Source: Bacteroidaceae bacterium (GTDB lineage: Bacteria > Bacteroidota > Bacteroidia > Bacteroidales > Bacteroidaceae). Taken from it: a stretch of DNA of 64,000 nt. The position numbers and the translations under genes were made by a program. Shown here in pieces: positions 17,451-27,174 of this stretch (positions within the stretch are counted from its first letter, which is position 1; each line of letters starts with the position of its first letter). The stretch lies in NCBI GenBank assembly GCA_017383485.1, contig JAFNXM010000035.1, positions 43,904 through 107,903 on the forward strand, given 5' to 3'. The notes beneath the pieces are model-generated. The model was not told the origin of the DNA. It ran no database searches and worked only from the letters and a program-made list of their open reading frames with translations.

Positions 17451-19196
17451 TTACTTTCTCCAAATTCTGAGCAAGAGTATTTCTGCCTTGTTCTTTTTAA
17501 CACCACGCAACAGGTATGCCCCTGCGGAAACGTTGGAGATATCAATGTCCTTGCCAGGTGTCATTTGCTTCACCTTGCGCCCTGTGATATCATACAACGC
17601 TAAATTGGCAATTCCCTCTATATGCGGAACTGCCACCTGGCCATCTGTATAGTAGTAATTACCCCCATAGTCAGAGGTCTGTTGCAGAAATGGCGCAGGA
17701 GTACTTTCATTGCCAAAAGCATCAATTGCTGTGACGTAGAATGACTGATTCAACGCACTGGGCAAGGTGGGTTGGTAGGAGAATTTGGTCTGCGTCAACT
17801 TTGTCGCAATACGTTTGGCGCTGGATGCCGAAAAAGTATCAGTGGGACAAGCATAGATATTGTAGGTCGTAGGGCGATCGGCATAGGGTGAACGGACCTG
17901 TTCCCAAGACATATCAATGGTGCAACCCTGCCTTATTATCTGCATACCCTGTGGAGTACTGGGCATAACTTCAGCACCATCAATAGCGGGGGGCAAGACT
18001 TCGTCGCGCCAAAAGTCTTCCTTGGTAAAATCATACAACCCCTTTTCATTATCCGTAAAAAACTTTGAACGAAAATAGGCCTGGCCTCCATTGCCAACCA
18101 GGCGAGTATAATACATCTGGCGACGTATCACATCCAATGACCAACCACGCTCACGGTCGTTCAGAAAGTAGATGCCCAAACCAGGTACGACGGGTTTGCC
18201 ACCAGCACGTTCCTGCCAATCCGCAGCAAAGGGATAAAAGTGCTGACCATCAAAGTACATCATAGGAAAAAGCATATCCATCAATCCCTCGTTGAGCCAA
18301 AGTATGGCATCCTGAGACACTGCGTCACGAGCGTTCCACCCCTTGCTACTTTGACGAGGCAAATCGGCATATTTCCCTACAGGCGAGCAACTCATCTTTA
18401 CCCAGGGTTTGCTGGATTTCACAGCATTGCTGATTTCGCGTACACATCGTGTGACATTATCTCGACGCCATGTCGATTTGCTTTGACCCGCACCATATTT
18501 CGCATAGGTCCTTTTGTCAGAAAACGAAATGGCTGATTCAGGATAACGGATGTAGTCCAAATGAATGCCATCCACGTCATATTTGTCTACGATTTCACGA
18601 CAAATCTTTGCCAGATATTTGTCCGTTCCTGGCACACCTGGGTCCATCATCCATACATCGCCACACTTTTGGCACAATTCGGGATGAATGGCTGGCAATG
18701 CACGTCCTGCTAAACGCTTTGCCGTAGGTACGTGACAAATGGGAAAGGACACTACCCAAGCATGAATTTCCATACCACGACGATGACATTCCTGAACAGC
18801 AAATGCCATGGGGTCGTATCCAGGATATTCGCCTGCTCGTCCTGTAAAGATTTCGTCCCAGGGTTCGTATGCCGATGCATAGGTAGTAGCAGAACGTGTA
18901 CGTGCCTGAAATAGCACTATATTAGTACCTGCTGCCTTGAGTTCATCCAGTATCTTGCACAAATCCTCCTTTTGACGCTTCACACCCGCTGCATCCTTGG
19001 CACGAGTACGTGGCCAGTCCAACCCCAAATACGTCGTCAACCACACAGCACGAACTTCGCGGTCGGTCGCTTTGAGTGGTTCGGATTGTATCAAGGGGGA
19101 CATCTGCATCACATCACCTTGCCCCATCGAAGGCAAAGCAATAAGAGACGCTATTATCAGGAGTAATATATGCTGAAAGTGTTTCATGTTCATCAT
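17451..19196 (-). CDS. Secreted GHL10 (family-10-like) glycosyl hydrolase with FN3 and sorting tail
   Basis: 581 residues. A signal peptide (ending ALPSMGQ) is followed by a GHL10 barrel of the YngK type. Typical blocks are REVRAVWLTTYLGLDWP, GTNIVLFQARTRS, GMEIHAWVVSFPI, YDVDGIHLDYIRYP and WLNEGLMDMLFPMMYFDG. After it come an FN3-like region (about 440-505) and a C-terminal sorting-like module (ALYDITGRKVKQ). GHL10 proteins are thought to act on peptidoglycan or related glycans; the substrate is not proven. The gene starts 11 bp after the TPR gene and is probably co-transcribed with it. Confidence 0.85.
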   Translation of the reverse strand: MMNMKHFQHILLLIIASLIALPSMGQGDVMQMSPLIQSEPLKATDREVRAVWLTTYLGLDWPRTRAKDAAGVKRQKEDLCKILDELKAAGTNIVLFQARTRSATTYASAYEPWDEIFTGRAGEYPGYDPMAFAVQECHRRGMEIHAWVVSFPICHVPTAKRLAGRALPAIHPELCQKCGDVWMMDPGVPGTDKYLAKICREIVDKYDVDGIHLDYIRYPESAISFSDKRTYAKYGAGQSKSTWRRDNVTRCVREISNAVKSSKPWVKMSCSPVGKYADLPRQSSKGWNARDAVSQDAILWLNEGLMDMLFPMMYFDGQHFYPFAADWQERAGGKPVVPGLGIYFLNDRERGWSLDVIRRQMYYTRLVGNGGQAYFRSKFFTDNEKGLYDFTKEDFWRDEVLPPAIDGAEVMPSTPQGMQIIRQGCTIDMSWEQVRSPYADRPTTYNIYACPTDTFSASSAKRIATKLTQTKFSYQPTLPSALNQSFYVTAIDAFGNESTPAPFLQQTSDYGGNYYYTDGQVAVPHIEGIANLALYDITGRKVKQMTPGKDIDISNVSAGAYLLRGVKKNKAEILLLRIWRK

Positions 19197-19207
19197 TAGT
19201 CTATGGT

Positions 19208-20116
19208 TTATTTTTTCATCTTCTCATTTGCCACCTCTCTGTCTCGACGAGCAGCTGAGGCAAGTTTCATTTTATCCAAAACTTTGGCACGCGCTATATA
19301 ATAGGTAGGTTCTTCGGGGTTTAATTCTACGGCTTTGTCATAGTCTGCTCTTGCCAATTGCCATTGTTCCTGCTTTGCCTCCATCTCGGCACGAGCAGCG
19401 TAGCCCTCAGCACTTTGTGGGAATTTCACAATGTACTCGTTCACCTTTTGCAGAGCAACAGCATTTTGTCCAGATTTGGCATAATTCATCGCAAGGAGTA
19501 GTGACGCACTTTGATTCATTGGGTCCATACGCAATATTTCAGTCAAGTCCTCTCGTTCTTGCTGATATAGTCGCAACGCATCATATACCGCCACACGCAG
19601 AAAAAGCGCACGAACTTTTTCCTCTTGGCCAAACGATTTGTCGACCAATGTTTGACAATCTTCCAATGCCATTCGTGCATTACCAGCTTCGAGATAACAC
19701 ACCGCACGTTCATGGCGCACTTCTTTGTCTTCGGGATTTTGCTTCAGCAGTTCACTCAATATTTCGGCAGCATGTCTGAAATCTCCTGTTGCCATATCAA
19801 TTCGCGCCAAATAGTGACGTACGATATAGTTTGAGGGTGCTTCTGGGCGCAACCTTAGGGCATCATGCAACATTGTCTTTGCTTCTGCCAACGAATCTCT
19901 GTACATCGCATTCAATGCTCGATTCAGGCAATCGTTGTAGGCGATGGAATCCTCACGCTGTTTCTTGACCAAATAGGGGTCCTGCTTGCGATAATCCTCC
20001 ACATTCTTCGAACGCACCAATCCCCCCCGCTCCAAATCTATAATCGTTTGTGCAAACGACGATATCATAGGAGCGATGAACAATACTATTATATATATGT
20101 ATCGAAGGTGCATCAT
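19208..20116 (-). CDS. Exported TPR-repeat protein
   Basis: 302 residues with a signal peptide (ending ISSFAQ) and several tetratricopeptide repeats from about residue 60 to the end (for example EILRMDPMNQSASLLLAMNYA and YDKAVELNPEEPTYYIARAKV). TPRs hold protein partners; the partner is unknown. The GHL10 gene follows after 11 bp on the same strand, suggesting a shared envelope job. Confidence 0.8.
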   Translation of the reverse strand: MMHLRYIYIIVLFIAPMISSFAQTIIDLERGGLVRSKNVEDYRKQDPYLVKKQREDSIAYNDCLNRALNAMYRDSLAEAKTMLHDALRLRPEAPSNYIVRHYLARIDMATGDFRHAAEILSELLKQNPEDKEVRHERAVCYLEAGNARMALEDCQTLVDKSFGQEEKVRALFLRVAVYDALRLYQQEREDLTEILRMDPMNQSASLLLAMNYAKSGQNAVALQKVNEYIVKFPQSAEGYAARAEMEAKQEQWQLARADYDKAVELNPEEPTYYIARAKVLDKMKLASAARRDREVANEKMKK

Positions 20117-20215
20117 TTGAACATGGGATGAATTGTAATTAAGGGAGCTGTTGAAGAGTACTTCGCCATCGTAAACTTTTTATAGCACAACTGTCAGCTT
20201 TTCAAAAAATAGTTG

Positions 20216-20223
20216 TACCTTTG
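20216..20223 (+). promoter_or_regulatory. Promoter -7 element for tRNA-Ser
   Basis: TACCTTTG matches TAnnTTTG 41 bp before the tRNA. No clear TTTG partner was found. Confidence 0.55.
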
Positions 20224-20264
20224 CATCCGTTCTCAACGAACTTTTTCCACGAATCTACATCAAT

Positions 20265-20352
20265 GGAGAGGTGCTCGAGTGGTTGAAGAGGCACGCCTGG
20301 AAAGCGTGTAGGCGTCAAAAGCGTCTCGCAGGTTCGAATCCTGTTCTCTCCG
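20265..20352 (+). tRNA. tRNA-Ser (GGA)
   Basis: 88 nt with a cloverleaf and the long variable arm of serine tRNAs. The acceptor strands GGAGAGG and TCTCTCC pair (last pair G-T). The anticodon stem is CACGC/GCGTG with loop CTGGAAA, giving anticodon GGA. The T arm contains GGTTCGAATCC. The CCA is not encoded. Confidence 0.96.
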
Positions 20353-20403
20353 CAACTTTGTTTAGGTAAGTATGCTGTGAGTGTACTTACTTTTTTTGTA
20401 CCC

Positions 20404-20895
20404 TTATGCCAGGCGGCGATAGTCTACGAAAGCGTAGGGCTTGTCATTTTGTTCGTCGGCTTCGTGTTGTTCTTCACTCACCTTTTCCCATTCTTCGGTA
20501 TTAAATTCAGGGAAGAAAGCATCTGCTTGATTAGGTATGTCCATAATATGTGTCAAGCATAGCATATCTGCCAAGGGGAGCGCCTCGGCATACACACTCT
20601 CGCCACCAATCACAAAGACTTTTTCACCCACTTCACAAGCATTGAGTGCATCTTCGAGAGACGAAAAGACTTCGACACCTGGTGCAGACCAATCCTGATT
20701 ACGTGTCAGCACCAAATTACGACGATTGGGCAACGCGCCCTTGGGCAAAGATTCAAAAGTCTTACGCCCCATGATGATCGTGTTGCCTGTAGTCAGCGCT
20801 TTGAAGCGTTGCAGATCTGCTCTGAGGTGGTAGAGTAATTTATTTTCAAAGCCAATGGCACGATTCTGTGCCAAAGCACAAATTAATGTCAACAT
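20404..20895 (-). CDS. folA: Dihydrofolate reductase
   Basis: 163 residues, normal for DHFR. Motifs: ICALAQNRAIGFENKLLYHL at the N-terminus, TIIMGRKTFESLP, RRNLVLTR, VFVIGGESVYAEALPLAD and the C-terminal YAFVDYRR. It reduces dihydrofolate to tetrahydrofolate with NADPH. It lies 26 bp downstream of thyA, which produces dihydrofolate, so the two form an operon. Confidence 0.95.
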   Translation of the reverse strand: MLTLICALAQNRAIGFENKLLYHLRADLQRFKALTTGNTIIMGRKTFESLPKGALPNRRNLVLTRNQDWSAPGVEVFSSLEDALNACEVGEKVFVIGGESVYAEALPLADMLCLTHIMDIPNQADAFFPEFNTEEWEKVSEEQHEADEQNDKPYAFVDYRRLA

Positions 20896-20921
20896 AGTTT
20901 ATATTATATAAAGTCCTAAAA

Positions 20922-21716
20922 TCAAACGCTCACTTTTGCTTTGATATGTGGGTGAGGGTTGTAGTCTTCCAACTTGAAGTCTTCAAATTTGAAATCAAAA
21001 ATATCTTTCACATCGGGGTTAATCACCATGCGGGGCAAGGGGCGTGGTTCGCGACTGAGTTGCAAACGTGCCTGTTCCAGGTGATTTTGATACAAGTGGG
21101 TGTCGCCTGTGGTGTGCACGAATTCTCCTGGTTCCAAACCGCAGACTTGTGCCATCATCATGAGCAACAGTGCATAGCTGGCAATATTAAATGGCACGCC
21201 CAGGAAGGTATCTGCCGAGCGCTGATAGAGTTGCAAAGACAACTTACCATCTGCTACATAGAATTGAAAGAGCAAATGGCAGGGGGGCAGGTTCATTTTC
21301 TTCAAATCCGCCACATTCCATGCCGACACGATGATACGGCGTGAGTCAGGGTTGTGCTTGATGTCGTGCACTGCTTGCGAGATTTGGTCAATAAAACCTC
21401 CGTCGTAGTCGGGCCATGAGCGCCATTGATAACCATAGATATGTCCCAACGAACCGTCTTCGTCTGCCCATTCATTCCAAATACGCACACCATTGTCTTG
21501 AAGGTATTTCACATTGGTATCACCCTTGAGGAACCACAACAGTTCGTGGATGATCGACTTCAAATGCAATTGTTTCGTGGTGAGCAAAGGGAAACCTTCT
21601 TGCAGGTTGAATCGCATCTGATGACCGAATACGCTCATCGTACCCGTACCAGTGCGGTCGCCCTTCACAGCGCCTTCATTCAAGATACGGTCCAATAGGT
21701 CGAGATATTGTTTCAT
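20922..21716 (-). CDS. thyA: Thymidylate synthase
   Basis: 264 residues from [12 protein letters not shown], exactly the usual bacterial ThyA length; an in-frame Met 33 bp upstream was not used. The active-site Cys lies in [31 protein letters not shown] and the C-terminal [12 protein letters not shown] are typical. It converts dUMP to dTMP with methylene-tetrahydrofolate. A TAACTTTG promoter element lies at 21803-21810, about 80 nt upstream; folA follows. Confidence 0.96.
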   Translation of the reverse strand: MKQYLDLLDRILNEGAVKGDRTGTGTMSVFGHQMRFNLQEGFPLLTTKQLHLKSIIHELLWFLKGDTNVKYLQDNGVRIWNEWADEDGSLGHIYGYQWRSWPDYDGGFIDQISQAVHDIKHNPDSRRIIVSAWNVADLKKMNLPPCHLLFQFYVADGKLSLQLYQRSADTFLGVPFNIASYALLLMMMAQVCGLEPGEFVHTTGDTHLYQNHLEQARLQLSREPRPLPRMVINPDVKDIFDFKFEDFKLEDYNPHPHIKAKVSV

Positions 21717-21802
21717 TATAATGTTTTTATTTATTGCGTAATCATACATGTATACTGAGACGAAAGACCTTACGTCTGCCGCCTCATATATTTCACATTT
21801 TG

Positions 21803-21810
21803 CAAAGTTA
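21803..21810 (-). promoter_or_regulatory. Promoter -7 element of thyA-folA
   Basis: The complement reads TAACTTTG. It points at thyA with a leader of about 80 nt. Confidence 0.5.
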
Positions 21811-21886
21811 GCATTTTTCTTTGGTAATTATTAATGCGCTGATAGTTTTTTACTTCGTTAACAAACAAGATGTCGCAATAAATGTG

Positions 21887-21894
21887 TATTTTTG
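21887..21894 (+). promoter_or_regulatory. Promoter -7 element of the rRNA methyltransferase gene
   Basis: TATTTTTG matches TAnnTTTG, about 100 nt before the ATG at 21996. The leader contains AAGATACGAG and GAAGTATCTT, which are partly complementary. Confidence 0.45.
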
Positions 21895-21995
21895 CCAAGA
21901 TACGAGTAAGCGAGCGAGAAATATGAAACTTGTTTCAATATTTTTCACAGCGAGCGGAAGTATCTTGAAATCCTATTTCAAAGATAATAATTATT

Positions 21996-23354
21996 ATGGC
22001 AAAGATATCCTCACAATTTCAACAGCAAATGCAAGCGCTCATCGGCGAAGCGGAGACAGCACATCTGATTGATGCGCTGGAAGGCGTTGCTCCTGTCAGC
22101 GTTCGTCTGAATCCCTGCAAGCCTGGTCCTGTATTTGCTGATACGACTCCTGTTCCCTGGTGCGACAGAGGGCATTATTTGCCCCAACGCCCAGCCTTCA
22201 CGCAAAACCCTCATTTGCATGGCGGCGCCTTCTACGTTCAGGAAGCCTCCTCTATGTTTATCGAGCAAGCCTTTCGTGCCATGGCATTTTCTCCCCAAAG
22301 GGTGTTGGACCTATGTGCGGCCCCTGGTGGAAAGAGTACGTTGTGGCGCTCACTGATGGACGATGGCGCGCTACTCGTCGCCAACGAACCCATGCGCCAG
22401 CGTGCACAAATCCTGGCCGAGAACTTGTCAAAGTGGGGACATCCCGATGTTGTCGTCACCAGTGCTTTCCCGCACGAATTTGCTTCGCTCAAGGGTTTCT
22501 TTGACGTCGTGGCGACCGATGTGCCCTGCTCGGGCGAAGGCATGTTCCGCAAGGACGAGGGCGCAGTAGAGCAATGGAGCCCCGAGTGCGTTGAAATGTG
22601 TGCAGCACGCAGTTGGGAAATCATCGAGCAAATCTGGGATACGCTGCGCGAAGGCGGCTATTTCGTCTATAGCACTTGCACCTACAATCGCAGCGAGGAC
22701 GAGGACAACGTCCATCGTATCTGCCAGGAACTGGGTGCCGAGTTAGTGAAGATTGATGTGCCCCAGGAGTGGCATATCGTGGGCGACACCACAGGCCGCG
22801 ACCTGCCCGTATATCATTTCTTCCCTCACAAGACACGAGGCGAGGGCTTTTTCCTTGCCCTGCTTCGCAAGACCTCGCCATCAGCCTTGCCCAAGAAAGT
22901 GAAGCAGGGTAAACAGGCCAAGGACAAGGTAGCAAAGGGGGCCAAGGAGGTTTCAAGATGGCTAACCCATGCTCAGGAGTTCAAAATATTCAATCCTGAC
23001 CCCGAGCACGTCGTGGCCGTTCGCCAATCCCTGTTCGAAGACGTCTATCGCATAGCCTCGTGCGTAGCCACCCTGCAAGTGGGCATCCCTTTGGCAGCAG
23101 AGCGAGGAAAGAAATATATCCCCGAGCACACACTCGCTCTCTCCACCGAATTGTCCTGCGATGCCTTCCCCATAGTCGAACTCACCCTCGAGCAAGCCCT
23201 CAGCTATTTGCGCCGCGAGAGCATAGTCCTGCCTCCCGAAGTGCCTCGTGGATACGTTGTGGTAGCCTTCGAGGGCACCAGACTGGGCTTTGTCAACAAC
23301 CTGGGCAACCGCGCCAACAATATGTACCCCAACGAATGGCGCATCAGGCATTGA
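21996..23354 (+). CDS. rRNA cytosine-C5 methyltransferase, RsmF/NOL1-NOP2-Sun family
   Basis: 452 residues. The SAM-binding motif VLDLCAAPGGKSTLW is at about 104-118. The two catalytic cysteines are in VATDVPCSGEGMFRKDE and YSTCTYNRSEDEDNV. A Lys-rich linker (about 290-320) leads to a C-terminal RNA-binding domain ending LGFVNNLGNRANNMYPNEWRIR, as in RsmF. It methylates a cytosine of 16S rRNA. prmA follows after 62 bp on the same strand, so the two rRNA/ribosomal-protein methylases may be co-transcribed. Confidence 0.9.
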   Translation: MAKISSQFQQQMQALIGEAETAHLIDALEGVAPVSVRLNPCKPGPVFADTTPVPWCDRGHYLPQRPAFTQNPHLHGGAFYVQEASSMFIEQAFRAMAFSPQRVLDLCAAPGGKSTLWRSLMDDGALLVANEPMRQRAQILAENLSKWGHPDVVVTSAFPHEFASLKGFFDVVATDVPCSGEGMFRKDEGAVEQWSPECVEMCAARSWEIIEQIWDTLREGGYFVYSTCTYNRSEDEDNVHRICQELGAELVKIDVPQEWHIVGDTTGRDLPVYHFFPHKTRGEGFFLALLRKTSPSALPKKVKQGKQAKDKVAKGAKEVSRWLTHAQEFKIFNPDPEHVVAVRQSLFEDVYRIASCVATLQVGIPLAAERGKKYIPEHTLALSTELSCDAFPIVELTLEQALSYLRRESIVLPPEVPRGYVVVAFEGTRLGFVNNLGNRANNMYPNEWRIRH

Positions 23355-23416
23355 ATTTGGAATGAAACCAAGAAAACTTAAGTATAAATCTCAACTCATT
23401 AAAATAAGTACAATAT

Positions 23417-24334
23417 ATGAAATACCTTGAATTTACTTTCACCACCACACCTGCTTCTGATGTGGCAGAAGATATACTTTCCGATCTCCTAGCAGGCATT
23501 GGTTTTGACAGTTTCGTTCGTCCCGACGCCCTGGAGTGGGAGAAATGCCCAGGCAGTGAAAATCCTGAAAGCCCCGAGTTCCAGGTGCTGTCAGGCGAAG
23601 ACCTGTTCAAAGCCTACATTCAGACCGATGCTTTCGATAGCGCAGCACTTGATGAAGTCATCGCCGCATTCCCCCTGCCCGATGTCGAGGTATCGTACAC
23701 GATGTGCGAGGCCGAGGATAAAGACTGGAACGAAGAGTGGGAAAAGAACTACTTTCAGCCACTCATCCTGGGCGACCGCTGTGTCGTAGCAGGCACCTTC
23801 CACCGCGATGTACCCGATGCAGAATATCGCATCACTATCGACCCCCACATGTCCTTTGGCACAGGTCATCATGCCACTACGGCACAAATGCTCGGTCGTA
23901 TCCTTGACGATGATATGCAGGACCTCGAAGTGCTGGATATGGGCTGTGGCACAAGCATCCTGGCTATCCTGGCACGTATGCGAGGGGCAAAGCACTGTGT
24001 GGCTATCGACAACGACGAATGGTGTGTGAAAAATTCGCTCGAAAATATCGCCCTCAATCACATTGATGGCATCGACGTCCACCTGGGCGACGCTTCGGCA
24101 TTGGCTGACAAAGGTCCCTTTGATTTGGTCATTGCCAATATCAACCGCAACATCCTCCTGTCCGACCTGCCCCTCTATGCCGCACGCATGAAGCAGGGCG
24201 CAGATATCTACATGAGCGGTTTCTACACCCAGGATGTCGAGAAAATCGTGGCCAAAGCCGAGGCGTGTGGACTCACCCTGGTCGACGTGCGCGATATGGA
24301 GGGCTGGGCATGCGTCAAGTGTAGAAAAAACTGA
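23417..24334 (+). CDS. prmA: Ribosomal protein L11 methyltransferase
   Basis: 305 residues. The N-terminal L11-recognition domain (with DKDWNEEWEKNYFQPL) is followed by the methyltransferase domain with MSFGTGHHATTAQM, VLDMGCGTSILAILA and LVIANINRNILL (the N-I-N-R form of the NPPY-like motif). It trimethylates ribosomal protein L11. A dispersed repeat (copy C) begins 26 bp after the stop. Confidence 0.93.
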   Translation: MKYLEFTFTTTPASDVAEDILSDLLAGIGFDSFVRPDALEWEKCPGSENPESPEFQVLSGEDLFKAYIQTDAFDSAALDEVIAAFPLPDVEVSYTMCEAEDKDWNEEWEKNYFQPLILGDRCVVAGTFHRDVPDAEYRITIDPHMSFGTGHHATTAQMLGRILDDDMQDLEVLDMGCGTSILAILARMRGAKHCVAIDNDEWCVKNSLENIALNHIDGIDVHLGDASALADKGPFDLVIANINRNILLSDLPLYAARMKQGADIYMSGFYTQDVEKIVAKAEACGLTLVDVRDMEGWACVKCRKN

Positions 24335-24360
24335 CCCACCCCACCCGAATTTGACATCTT

Positions 24361-24462
24361 AAAAAAGGTCTTAGAAAAAAACCTAAACCTTTTTTCAACG
24401 AGGCGTCGCGAAATTTCAAAAAGGTTAGACTTTTTTTCAACAAGGCCTAACCTTTTTTTCTT
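24361..24462 (+). repeat. Dispersed GACGTCGCG repeat, copy C
   Basis: The core at 24397-24416 is AACGAGGCGTCGCGAAATTT. The arms TAAACCTTTTT before it and AAAAAGGTTAGA after it are nearly complementary, so the core sits in the loop of a hairpin. A second AACAAGGCCTAACCTTTTTT follows. The rest of 24335-24688 shows only a promoter-like TATCTTTG (24624-24631). Confidence 0.8.
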
Positions 24463-24623
24463 ACCCCTTTTTCAAAACAAAAATCTCGGTTTGGTCTGCG
24501 GGGCAGTGCGTGGATATGCTTTTGCATGGACAAATACAATGTGTAGATAGCAATTTGGGGGACAATCAGACCATAATGCGCACTGCGAGAGAAATCTGAG
24601 GCTGGATGTATTTGATAATTTTA

Positions 24624-24631
24624 TATCTTTG
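24624..24631 (+). promoter_or_regulatory. Promoter -7 element of the PagL-like gene
   Basis: TATCTTTG matches TAnnTTTG, about 57 nt before the ATG at 24689. Confidence 0.5.
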
Positions 24632-24688
24632 CAACTCTATTTTATACAATATTATATCCCCTAATCTACACATTATCACACACACGGC

Positions 24689-25966
24689 ATGAAACGTCTT
24701 ATCATCCTGGCACTGGGTGCAGTGCTCTGTGCAAACGCGGCCCTGGCGCAATACTACAAAGCGGGAAACGACAGATTTTCCGTAAAGGTGCAACCATTCG
24801 TGGGCGACTATCTGGACAAGCACCATAATATGAAGATCATCAATCCCACGCTGCCATCGGGTGTCAATCTGGGATTTGAATTACCCTCGTCACAACAGCG
24901 TCCGTGGCAACAATACCTGAACAATTCGACGGCAGGTGTGGGTATCACTTATATGGATATGGGCGACAAGGTGATGGGACACACCGTCTCGATATACCCC
25001 TATATCGTGCTGAACTGCTTGCGCAGGGAGCATGTAGAACTGGGCATCAAGTTGGCTGCTGGTTTGGGTTATTGCACAGAAAGTCATTGGACCAACACAT
25101 TGGACACTGACACCGACGACCCTACTGCCAACTACACCTTTGGTTCGAACCTGAATGCCTATCTGACAGGTGGGTTGAACTTCAATTTCCCGATCAGTCG
25201 CAACATCGCCCTGAATGCGGAATTAGGCTTTGCACACATGAGCAATGGTCGAATTAAGGAACCCAACAAGGGGGCTAATATCCTGTATGGCGGCATCGGC
25301 GCCATCGCTACGGTCAATCCGGAAAAGGAGAAGGAACCCATCCGTTTCCCCAGCCTGCCCTACAGATGGAGTCTGAACATCACTGGCGCTGTGGGATCGC
25401 AGAATGCAGATATGGCAGACGAGAAGAATTTCTTCGTCTCGACCTTTCATGCTGGTGCCATCTACAACGTGACCAATTGGTATGGTATCGGCTTGGGTGC
25501 AGATGTCTTCTTCAACGACGCTATCGGAGCTGAATCGAACCGCGGCCTGTTCCGCACAGATATCACTTATAAGCAGCGCGATAAAATTCGTGCCGGTGTG
25601 AGCCTGAACAACGAATTGCAGTTTGGACGTGTGACGGCTATGGTGGATTGGGGTATCTACCTGTACAACCCTGCACGCCACTGCTACAATAGCGACCACC
25701 CTATCTACGGCTATGGCAAGCGTCCATTGTTTTATAAAGGAGAGGGCGCTGGGTCAGACGAAGCCTGGAACTACATTCGCTTTGGTGTGAAATGTCGTGT
25801 ATGGGACAATCTCTACGTACAAGCCTTGGCAAAGACGCACTATCACATCGCCGAGATGATCGAATTTGGCGTGGGTTATCAAATCCCCTTCATCAGCAAA
25901 AACAAGCGTCGAAACGACAAAGACATCATCTTCCACAATCGCGAGGGATGGTGGAACAATTATTAA
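24689..25966 (+). CDS. PagL-like lipid A deacylase / acyloxyacyl hydrolase
   Basis: 425 residues with a signal peptide (ending AALAQ). The first half is a beta-barrel like PagL, with the catalytic His-Ser pair in LGFAHMSNGRIKEPNKG (about 186-202). PagL removes the 3-O-acyl chain of lipid A in the outer membrane. The protein is about twice the length of PagL; a second barrel-like half (about 225-425) ends YQIPFISKNKRRN. Bacteroidota members of the acyloxyacyl hydrolase family have this longer form. Its natural substrate is not shown by sequence. Confidence 0.8.
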   Translation: MKRLIILALGAVLCANAALAQYYKAGNDRFSVKVQPFVGDYLDKHHNMKIINPTLPSGVNLGFELPSSQQRPWQQYLNNSTAGVGITYMDMGDKVMGHTVSIYPYIVLNCLRREHVELGIKLAAGLGYCTESHWTNTLDTDTDDPTANYTFGSNLNAYLTGGLNFNFPISRNIALNAELGFAHMSNGRIKEPNKGANILYGGIGAIATVNPEKEKEPIRFPSLPYRWSLNITGAVGSQNADMADEKNFFVSTFHAGAIYNVTNWYGIGLGADVFFNDAIGAESNRGLFRTDITYKQRDKIRAGVSLNNELQFGRVTAMVDWGIYLYNPARHCYNSDHPIYGYGKRPLFYKGEGAGSDEAWNYIRFGVKCRVWDNLYVQALAKTHYHIAEMIEFGVGYQIPFISKNKRRNDKDIIFHNREGWWNNY

Positions 25967-26095
25967 AAGGGGAGCAGTTTATAAATTTCGAGGGTTGATG
26001 TTGTAGGGAGTTGAGGATCTTTGCCTAATACCCCCCCTAATAAACAAAAAACAACCTGCGACATAAAAAGCCCGAATCCCAAAGGGCACAAAAAT

Positions 26096-26132
26096 AAGCA
26101 GAGCAATTAGCACATGACTGATTGCTCTGCTT
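26096..26132. terminator. Bidirectional terminator between convergent genes
   Basis: A perfect 12-bp stem (AAGCAGAGCAAT, arms 26096-26107 and 26121-26132). T-rich sequence follows on the minus strand and ACGCTTTTT on the plus strand. It serves the MCE gene (minus) and perhaps the PagL-like gene (plus). Confidence 0.8.
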
Positions 26133-26170
26133 ACGCTTTTTATCAGGAGGTTCTCCCCCCGAGTCGAAAT

Positions 26171-27097
26171 TTATTTATCCTTCTTGCCAAATACCGAGAA
26201 GTGCACATAGCGCTTGGGGTGCGCCTTGAGGTCGATGACCAGAGAGTCCGCATTGGCCACTGTGCTGTTGATATTGTCATAGAGTGAGCGGTCGCTGAGG
26301 AAGAGACCCAGTGTGTTGTCCTTGCTCTTCATCTTTTGATCCAAATCCATGACGGTGTTGTTGAGATTGGACGAAAGAGAGGTGACATTGCTTAAAGTCT
26401 GGTCTACGCTTTGCATGGTCTTTTGCAAATTGAGGGCGGCCAATTCCTTGGTGAAGCCTTCTGCATGGCCAAGGGTATTGTCCAATTTCTTTGACAAAGC
26501 GGTCAAATCATTATTGACGAATTGATTTAATCCCTGAGCCGTTTCACCGAGTTCGGCAGTGAGGCGTTCTGCATTGCGCAAAGTTTGCATCAAGGCGGGA
26601 TCACTGGTAATCATTTGCAAATTGGTAACGATTGAGTCAAGCTTGGGTAACATAGCGAGAACGTCGGGCAGTGCATTTTGCAATTGTGCCATGGCTCCAC
26701 CAGCAGGTTTGCCGACGAGTGTATCACCCTTGGCGATATGTTTCGTTGGGTTGGGACCCATGACTAATACCATCTTGACACCACCCATCAATTCGCTGTC
26801 AAGTTGAGCGAAGGTGCCTTGGGGGATTTGCATTTGGTCGTTGACTTCGATTTCGACAAGGACGTGATCGGCCGTTTCGTAGTCGTATCTGATATCACGA
26901 ACGACACCGACAGGATAGCCATTGGCCAGGACAGGATTTGATACGACCAATCCGTTGACATCTTGGAATTTGACGTAGTAGGTGTTGTTGGATTGAAAGA
27001 GATTGATACCCTTGAGAAAGTTGATGCCAACAAATACGCATACCGCAGCCACGATGGTGGCAAATGCTATCTTCACTTCTTTAGTTAACCATTTCAT
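26171..27097 (-). CDS. MCE-family lipid transport protein (MlaD-like)
   Basis: 308 residues. One N-terminal membrane anchor (about 9-28) is followed by a single MCE domain (about 38-115: YYVKFQDVNGLVVSNPVLANG, GTFAQLDSELMGGVKMVLVMG). The rest is helical with many Leu/Asn heptad-like repeats (about 130-290). MlaD-type proteins form a hexameric ring that passes phospholipids between the membranes, with an MlaE/MlaF ABC transporter encoded elsewhere. The gene follows the amidase by 77 bp on the same strand, a common pairing in Bacteroidales. Confidence 0.88.
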   Translation of the reverse strand: MKWLTKEVKIAFATIVAAVCVFVGINFLKGINLFQSNNTYYVKFQDVNGLVVSNPVLANGYPVGVVRDIRYDYETADHVLVEIEVNDQMQIPQGTFAQLDSELMGGVKMVLVMGPNPTKHIAKGDTLVGKPAGGAMAQLQNALPDVLAMLPKLDSIVTNLQMITSDPALMQTLRNAERLTAELGETAQGLNQFVNNDLTALSKKLDNTLGHAEGFTKELAALNLQKTMQSVDQTLSNVTSLSSNLNNTVMDLDQKMKSKDNTLGLFLSDRSLYDNINSTVANADSLVIDLKAHPKRYVHFSVFGKKDK

Positions 27098-27174
27098 ATT
27101 TTTCTTCTGTTTGGAATGAGATTCGAGTAGGCCTTATTCACTAAAATTGACCTACTAATTAAACTTTTTCTTAC